Source of the DNA: Reyranella sp.
GTDB taxonomy: Bacteria; Pseudomonadota; Alphaproteobacteria; Reyranellales; Reyranellaceae
Direction: 5' to 3'
DNA length: 11,447 nt
Assembly (NCBI GenBank): GCA_016780605.1
Contig: JADHLS010000080.1
Span: 1-11,447 of the forward strand
Shown here: positions 6,913-11,447 of the stretch, piece after piece
Position numbering within the stretch: the first letter of the stretch is position 1
Layout: every line of letters starts with the position of its first letter
Translations under genes and position numbers: made by a program
Notes under the pieces: generated by a model
The model's database searches: none
What the model was told of the DNA's origin: nothing
Seen by the model: only the letters and a program-made list of their open reading frames with translations

Positions 6913-8169
6913 TCAGGTCCACTCCGCCAGCGCCTTCCCCCACAGCCAGTTCAGCAATGGGCTGATCTGGACCGACAGGGCCCCCGTGGTGTTGAGCTTG
7001 GTGACGTACGATGGCTGGGTGAGGATGTTGCCGGTCGCCGGATCGATGTAGAGCGTCCAGTAGAAGTCGCCATCCGCCATCGCCGCCGTCCCCTGCGGGA
7101 AGTTGGGGCCGTCGAACTTGTAGGCATCGTAGGTCACGCCCGTCGTCGACGTGGTCTTGCAGCGCGCCACGAAGTAATAGCCAAGGGTCAGGCCAAGCAC
7201 GCAGCCGGCTGCGCTGTCGACGGGGAAGTGCACCCCCGCGATCGTCCTGTTGACGGCGATGCGGTTGGCCAGGCGGATCAGCTGTTCGAGCCACGTCATC
7301 AGCTCATAGGGCTTGGTCCCCGTCGTCGCGGTGCTGGACGGCGGCGCCGCCGTCTTCAGCAACCGCCACAGAACCGCCGCCGCCATGAAGCCCTCGGTCG
7401 CATGGCCGCTGGGGAACGTCGAATGCGACGGCGTCAGGATCATGGGCTGGACCTGCGGCGAGTATTCGATGGGCCGGCGGCTGGCCAGCGCCTGCTTCAT
7501 CCGCATGTGACAGAAGTTGGCCATGCGCTGCGTCGCCGCCAGGAGCTCGAGCGTGTACGGAGTGCGCGCCGGATGCAGGTACGGGATCGAGCACATGAAC
7601 GCCATGCCACCGCTCAGCTGCGTCATGATCTCGGTCGCCCGATCGGGCCGCAGATCGGCGTAGCTGTTCAAGAAGTCGAGGTACTTGGCAAACTGGTCTT
7701 CGCCGGGTCGCCTGAGGACGACCAGCGGCTGGTAGGTCGCGCTGGTGGCGGTGGAGCCGGTGCCCGGCGTGAGGTGGCGGATCGCCATCTGGTCGCTGGC
7801 CAATGCCTTGAAGCCGAGGCATGACATCAGCTCGAAGTCGATGACGCTCGCCCGACACCAGGCCTCCCAGCGTTTCATGTTTTCGGGGTCTTCCGTCGGC
7901 AGATTGGCCGGCGTATCGCCCGGCGCCAGCGGCATCCAGGATCCGACGATGCCCTCGCGCGTGGTGATCAGGGCGGCCGCGGCCGCGGCCGAGTTGACCG
8001 GGGCAAGCCCACCAAGGCCGCCCAAGCCGCCGAGACCTCCCAGGCCGCCAAGCCCGCCCAGGCCACCGAGGCCGCCGAGGCCTCCCAGCCCACCCAGGCC
8101 TCCGAGACCGCCAAGACCTCCCAGGCCGCCGAGCCCACCGAGCCCGCCGAGATATCCTTCCGTCGCCAT
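6913..8169 (-). CDS. PAP2 / vanadium haloperoxidase-type protein with N-terminal Leu-Gly-Gly repeat
   Basis: The 418-residue protein opens with MATEGY, then sixteen exact LGG units and a final Leu (7-55), then a short Ala run (61-66). The rest (about 75-418) is a PAP2/vanadium-haloperoxidase fold with all three phosphate or vanadate-binding motifs: K225-X6-R232-P233, P253-S254-G255-H256, and N307-R308-X5-H314-X3-D318, the last with Asn where Ser is usual. H256 and H314 correspond to the acid-base and vanadate/phosphate-ligand His. The long helical N-terminal part and lack of many membrane spans favour the soluble haloperoxidase-like branch over membrane PAP2 lipid phosphatases, but the reaction (halide oxidation or phosphate ester hydrolysis) cannot be told from sequence. 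There is no signal peptide. AGGGGAG seven bases before the ATG supports the start. It sits 32 bp after the cyclase and 33 bp before the protease. Confidence 0.9.
   Translation of the reverse strand: MATEGYLGGLGGLGGLGGLGGLGGLGGLGGLGGLGGLGGLGGLGGLGGLGGLGGLAPVNSAAAAAALITTREGIVGSWMPLAPGDTPANLPTEDPENMKRWEAWCRASVIDFELMSCLGFKALASDQMAIRHLTPGTGSTATSATYQPLVVLRRPGEDQFAKYLDFLNSYADLRPDRATEIMTQLSGGMAFMCSIPYLHPARTPYTLELLAATQRMANFCHMRMKQALASRRPIEYSPQVQPMILTPSHSTFPSGHATEGFMAAAVLWRLLKTAAPPSSTATTGTKPYELMTWLEQLIRLANRIAVNRTIAGVHFPVDSAAGCVLGLTLGYYFVARCKTTSTTGVTYDAYKFDGPNFPQGTAAMADGDFYWTLYIDPATGNILTQPSYVTKLNTTGALSVQISPLLNWLWGKALAEWT
8005..8151 (-). repeat. In-frame 9-bp tandem repeat coding sixteen Leu-Gly-Gly units
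   Basis: The stretch codes 16 consecutive LGG units plus a final Leu with no amino-acid change. At DNA level the units differ: Leu is CTC, CTG, CTT or TTG and Gly uses all four codons, giving 13 different 9-mers among the 16 units by my reading. Perfect peptide with varied codons points to selection on the peptide and not to fresh slippage. The adjacent GC-only run (about 7973-7990) codes the Ala stretch. Confidence 0.95.
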
Positions 8170-8201
8170 GGTCGCTCTCCCCTCTATCTTGCGTTAGCGC
8201 A

Positions 8202-9992
8202 TCACTCCGGAATGCCCGCTTTACGCAACACCTCCGCCGCCGTGCGGCCGATCTGGTAGCCGGCGGCCGGCGAGCTCTTCAGCCAGCCGCTGACCGTCAT
8301 GGTGGGCTGCAGCTTCAGCAGCTGCTGCGCCGATTTGCGTGCGGCGTCGACTTGGCCGAGCTGCCACTGCGCCACCGTCATGGAGCGCAAGGTCGACGTG
8401 TGCTTGCGGTTGGCGCGCAGCGAGCGCTGCGCCAGGTCGACCGCGCGCTGGTAGTTGCCGGCGGCGACGGCGGCGGTGGCGGCAAGTGAATCGTAGAAGT
8501 AGCGGTGCGGGTCGAGCGGCGACAGCGCCAGCGCCCGTTCGGTGTGCTCGACCGCCTGCGCCCCTTCGCTCTTGAAAGCATGCAGCGTGCCCTTGAGCAG
8601 CCAGGCATAGGCATTGCTGGGATTGGCGGCCAGCGCGTGCTCGTAGGATTCCTCGGCGACGTCGAACTGCTTCAGGAGATTGACGTGCACGAAGCCGTTG
8701 ATGGCGAGCGCCTGCGAGTTGTCGGGATCGAGATCGAGCGCGCGCTTGGTGCATTCCGAGGCAAGATAAGTGTCGCGCTGGGGATCGTCCGACCAGCCCT
8801 GCTGGACGCGCAGCACGTGCCAGTTGCCGAGCCAGGCGATCGGCAGGGGATGGCGCATGCCGCGGTCGACCAGCGCCTGCAGCAGCCGATGCGCTTCCTC
8901 GAAGTCGGGAAGCGACAGGCGATGCATCAGGCTGACCGCACCCATCAGCAGGGTGTAGGCCTTGAGCGTGGGCAGCGGCTGGGAGCGCGAGCGCTGGACC
9001 TCGCGCGCCGTCACCGCGGCGCCGACCGAGGCGATCAGCTGGCCGACAAGTGCCTGCTCGCCGCTCACAATGTCGCAAAGCGAGTCCTCGAGGTTGCCGA
9101 TCCACAGCACGCGGCCGGCCTTGGTCTCGGCCAGCTCGACGTCGAGCGTGAGCCGCTTGTCGGCGGTGCGATAGGCACCCGAAAGCACATAGTCGGCGCC
9201 AAGATGCGCACCGATGTCCTGCAGGCGCGCATTGCGGCCGCTGAACGCCGTGGTCGAGAGCCGCGACACCAGCTTGAGGTCCGACGACTGAGACAGGCGG
9301 CGGATGATCTCCTCGGCGAGGATCTCGCCCACCACGCCCTGGTCGGCGGCGACGTTGCGCGAGGTGAACGGAACGACGGCGATCGAAGGTGCGAGCTCAT
9401 CCCAGGACGCAGCCGGCGCCACGATCGAGCGCGGACCGGGTGGGCCGACGCGGTAGGCACGGATCGGCTCGGCCAGCCCGCGCACGTAGCAATCGCCCAG
9501 GTCCTCGATGTCGGCATCGAGGTCGGCGGTGATGCCGTCGCGCACATGCTGCGACACCACGATCTCGCCGGGACCGGCCAAGTTCATCAGACGATTCGCG
9601 AGATTGACGCCGTGACCCAGGATGTCGTCGTCGCCGACAATGACGTCGCTCACCTCCACGCCGGCGCGCAGCATGATGTGGCGATCCGAGACGCGCCCGG
9701 CATTGGCGCGCACACGCTCCTGCTGGATGGCGAGCGCGGCGGACACGGCCGAGCGCACGTCGTCGAAGTCGAGCAGCATGCCGTCGCCCAGGCTCTTGAT
9801 GAACCGGCCGTGGTGGCGGGCGAGGATGGTCCGCTTCACGTGATCGACGAAGGCCAGCCAGTGGGTGATCGTTCCCACCTCATCCTGCTCGATGAGTCGA
9901 ACCGACCCCACGATGTCGACGAGCAGGACCGCTCGCTTGGCCCACGCTACGTGACGATGTGACCGGAACTCGGAGAGATCGAGTTCTGCCAT
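8202..9992 (-). CDS. Class III adenylate cyclase with TolB-like domain and TPR repeats
   Basis: The 596-residue protein has no signal peptide or membrane span. An N-terminal class III cyclase domain (about 17-185) carries every key residue: metal Asp D26 (LVDIVGS) and D70 (SLGDGML), adenine-selecting K66 and D123, and transition-state N130 and R134 (GVNLANRL), so it should make cAMP. Next is a TolB/FlgO-like nucleotide-independent fold (about 203-300, starting IAVVPF), then a helical region with about four TPR-like units (about 408-563), likely for protein contact. This layout is widespread in alphaproteobacteria. An ATG at 9992 is chosen with GGGGG upstream; a GTG at 9998 in frame adds two residues and is possible. 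A CRP-like site lies in the 134-bp gap upstream, suggesting cAMP feedback. It is the first gene of the minus-strand cluster, 32 bp before the LGG-repeat gene. Confidence 0.9.
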   Translation of the reverse strand: MAELDLSEFRSHRHVAWAKRAVLLVDIVGSVRLIEQDEVGTITHWLAFVDHVKRTILARHHGRFIKSLGDGMLLDFDDVRSAVSAALAIQQERVRANAGRVSDRHIMLRAGVEVSDVIVGDDDILGHGVNLANRLMNLAGPGEIVVSQHVRDGITADLDADIEDLGDCYVRGLAEPIRAYRVGPPGPRSIVAPAASWDELAPSIAVVPFTSRNVAADQGVVGEILAEEIIRRLSQSSDLKLVSRLSTTAFSGRNARLQDIGAHLGADYVLSGAYRTADKRLTLDVELAETKAGRVLWIGNLEDSLCDIVSGEQALVGQLIASVGAAVTAREVQRSRSQPLPTLKAYTLLMGAVSLMHRLSLPDFEEAHRLLQALVDRGMRHPLPIAWLGNWHVLRVQQGWSDDPQRDTYLASECTKRALDLDPDNSQALAINGFVHVNLLKQFDVAEESYEHALAANPSNAYAWLLKGTLHAFKSEGAQAVEHTERALALSPLDPHRYFYDSLAATAAVAAGNYQRAVDLAQRSLRANRKHTSTLRSMTVAQWQLGQVDAARKSAQQLLKLQPTMTVSGWLKSSPAAGYQIGRTAAEVLRKAGIPE

Positions 9993-10070
9993 TGCCACCC
10001 CCGAGCCTTGTGGACGGCGACGCCCATCGGCTCTCCGAACGCGACGTTAGCAAGCCGCCGGGGACTCGAA

Positions 10071-10086
10071 AGTGACAATCCTCACA
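10071..10086 (-). promoter_or_regulatory. CRP-like binding site upstream of the adenylate cyclase cluster
   Basis: On the plus strand this reads AGTGA-CAATCC-TCACA, nine of ten positions of the CRP consensus TGTGA-N6-TCACA. It lies 79-94 bases before the cyclase ATG at 9992, in the 134-bp gap after ccmI. No clear -35/-10 pair is seen; a poor candidate -10 (GCTAAC, about 10052-10047, minus strand) would put the site near -40. The site suggests that cAMP-CRP controls the gene that makes cAMP. The main weakness is that the consensus comes from gammaproteobacteria. Confidence 0.5.
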
Positions 10087-10132
10087 CTATTTCAACGGCT
10101 TCGCCCAAGGTCACAGCGATCGTTGCGGAGCC

Positions 10133-11374
10133 CTACTCGGTCTCCTTGATCCGCCTCTCCAGCATGTCGCGGATCGGCGCGTCGGCCGGCAGCAGTGCGA
10201 GCAGCGTCTTCCAGCGTTGGGCCGCCGCCTTCTTGTCGCCGGCGGCGAAGGAGGCGGCGCCGAGATAGAAGAGCGCCAGCCCGTTGCGCGGCTCGGCCTT
10301 CTCGAGGCGCTCGAGCACGGCGACGGCGGCCGGCGACGGCGGCTCGCCGGGCTTCAGTCCGCGGACATGGGCCTCGGCCCAATCGGCCAGAATGCGGGCA
10401 TCGACCGGCGCCAGCGCATCGGCCTTGGCGTAGGCGTCGACGGCGCTGGCGTTCTCGCCCAGCACCTTCCAGGCGTTGGCGAGCCGCAGCCAGCCCGCGC
10501 GGTCCTGCGGATTGTCCTTCAGGCGCGCGGCCAGGCCCTCGACCATGCCGCGAATCGCCTGCTGACGCTGCTCGGGCGTCAGCGCCGCCATGGCGTCCTG
10601 CTGCTCACGCGACGGCTGCGGCATGGCAGTGCCGGCCGGCGCAGGCAGGCCGGCCTCGCGCGCGACCCGCGCCATCTCGGCCCGCAGCATGGGCAGGAAC
10701 GGCGCGTCGGGCGGGCTTTTGGCCTCGAGCTCCTGCCAGCGCTTCAGCGCCGCTGCACCATCGCCCGCCTGCGCATCGTGCAGCCCGAGATAGTAGAGCG
10801 AGCGCGCGTCGTTGGGCTGCAGCGCCACCGCCTTGTTGAAGGCTTCGACGGCGGCTGGCGCCACGGTGCCGTCGGCTTCGAGGGTGAGCGCCTCGCCCAG
10901 CGCCGACTGGGCCTCGGGATTGTTGGGCTGCTGGGCGGCAAGGGCGCGCGCCTCCGCCACCAGACGCGCGACGTCCATGGGCTGCGCGGCCGGCGGCTTG
11001 GCGCCGGCGACGAACGGCGCGGCCGGCAAGCCGGGATGGCCGATCTTGAGATAAAGGCCGAGCGCCAGCAGCGGGATGGCGAGCGCCAGCGCCGGCGGCA
11101 GCAGGCGATGCAGCGTCGAGGATGTCGTGATGGCGGGCCGCGCGACGTCGGCTGCGGCGAGGATGCGGCGCTCGATCTCAAGTCGCGCGGCGGCCGTTTC
11201 GGACTCGCTGAGGGCCCCGCTCGCGCGATCGCGCTCGATCTCGGCGAGCTGATCGCGATAGATCGCGAGCTCGCCTTCCAGGCGACCAGCCGAGGGTGTC
11301 TCGGCGCGCAACAGCGGAATCAACAGCGCACCGACCGTCGCCGTGGCCAGGAGAGCGAGCAGGAACTCGAGCAC
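10133..11374 (-). CDS. ccmI: Cytochrome c maturation protein CcmI (CycH)
   Basis: The 413-residue protein shows the CcmI layout: a first membrane helix (about 2-22), a cytoplasmic heptad-like loop (about 28-75, RLEGELAIYRDQLAEIERD), a second membrane helix (about 88-110), and a large periplasmic TPR part (about 135-413). CcmI is the apocytochrome c chaperone that hands apoprotein to the CcmF/CcmH haem lyase at the outer face of the inner membrane. The TPR part looks duplicated, with related segments near 218-242 (SPPDAPFLPMLRAEMARV) and 395-409 (PADAPIRDMLERRI). The start is GTG at 11374: a TAA lies directly upstream in frame, so nothing longer is possible. It begins 11 bp after the ccmH stop, implying coupled translation. 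The gap after its TAG has no clear terminator. Confidence 0.9.
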   Translation of the reverse strand: MLEFLLALLATATVGALLIPLLRAETPSAGRLEGELAIYRDQLAEIERDRASGALSESETAAARLEIERRILAAADVARPAITTSSTLHRLLPPALALAIPLLALGLYLKIGHPGLPAAPFVAGAKPPAAQPMDVARLVAEARALAAQQPNNPEAQSALGEALTLEADGTVAPAAVEAFNKAVALQPNDARSLYYLGLHDAQAGDGAAALKRWQELEAKSPPDAPFLPMLRAEMARVAREAGLPAPAGTAMPQPSREQQDAMAALTPEQRQQAIRGMVEGLAARLKDNPQDRAGWLRLANAWKVLGENASAVDAYAKADALAPVDARILADWAEAHVRGLKPGEPPSPAAVAVLERLEKAEPRNGLALFYLGAASFAAGDKKAAAQRWKTLLALLPADAPIRDMLERRIKETE

Positions 11375-11385
11375 TTAACGCACCG

Positions 11386-11447
11386 TCAGCGTCCGAGCAG
11401 GGAGCGCAGCCGATCGCGCTCCTCCTCGCTGAGCGGCGGCAGGGGCG
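11386..11447 (-). CDS. ccmH: C-terminal end of cytochrome c maturation protein CcmH (5' end outside the window)
   Basis: Reading in from the right edge on the minus strand, the last 19 codons give PLPPLSEEERDRLRSLLGR and then TGA at 11388-11386. The acidic LSEEERDRL...LL ending is typical of the CcmH C-terminus, and the position 11 bp before ccmI fits the ccmH-ccmI order of ccm operons. CcmH is the membrane-anchored thiol-redox part of the haem lyase; its CXXC motif is beyond the window. The call rests on a short tail plus context. Confidence 0.65.
   Translation of the reverse strand, partial: PLPPLSEEERDRLRSLLGR

Noticed and set aside
7990..8160. Possible CRISPR or non-coding satellite in the periodic stretch
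   Set aside because: Period is 9 bp with no spacers and it is a continuous in-frame Leu-Gly-Gly code at the start of a real gene.
8505..9962. 485-codon plus-strand open frame opposite the cyclase-TPR gene
   Set aside because: Shadow of the cyclase frame; no motif or ribosome binding site, and the opposite strand has all cyclase residues.
9999..10132. Terminator for ccmI in the gap before the cyclase
   Set aside because: Only a very short GGC-GAA-GCC hairpin with no T-run is visible, so read-through into the cyclase cluster remains possible.

Overview
The window is GC-rich, densely coding bacterial DNA, most likely from an alphaproteobacterium. The pointers are a DivK-like single-domain response regulator, a GGAAC-N17-CGTT promoter of the alphaproteobacterial EcfG (general stress) type, a free-standing CcmI next to CcmH, and a class III cyclase fused to a TolB-like and TPR region. 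Genus cannot be fixed from the sequence; a Reyranella- or Bradyrhizobium-like member is only a guess.

Left part, plus strand (1-3455): a 5'-truncated GAF-GAF histidine kinase overlaps by ATGA a stand-alone receiver protein. A REP-like nested palindrome separates these from a receiver-adenylate cyclase fusion. Together they look like a phosphorelay ending in cyclic-nucleotide output. A small single-span membrane protein follows under its own EcfG-type promoter. A strong hairpin terminator lies between it and the convergent minus-strand genes.

Middle and right, minus strand (11447-3626): reading right to left, the end of ccmH and all of ccmI (cytochrome c maturation) come first. After a 134-bp gap with a CRP-like site comes a tight four-gene cluster: a soluble adenylate cyclase with TolB-like and TPR parts; a PAP2/vanadium-haloperoxidase-type enzyme whose N-terminus is sixteen exact Leu-Gly-Gly repeats; a subtilisin-family protease with a long insertion and a Lys/Arg-rich tail; and a SnoaL/NTF2-like small protein. 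A terminator hairpin closes the cluster. A separate secreted 145-residue protein of unknown function follows, with its own CRP-like site.

The most unusual item is the four-gene cluster: a cAMP-making enzyme with a CRP-like site in its upstream region, next to an LGG-repeat haloperoxidase-like protein and a subtilase, with no signal peptide visible on any of the four. The only two perfect GTGA-N6-TCAC sites I found by eye in the window both lie in intergenic gaps about 80 nt upstream of start codons. This suggests, without proving, a local cAMP-CRP circuit.
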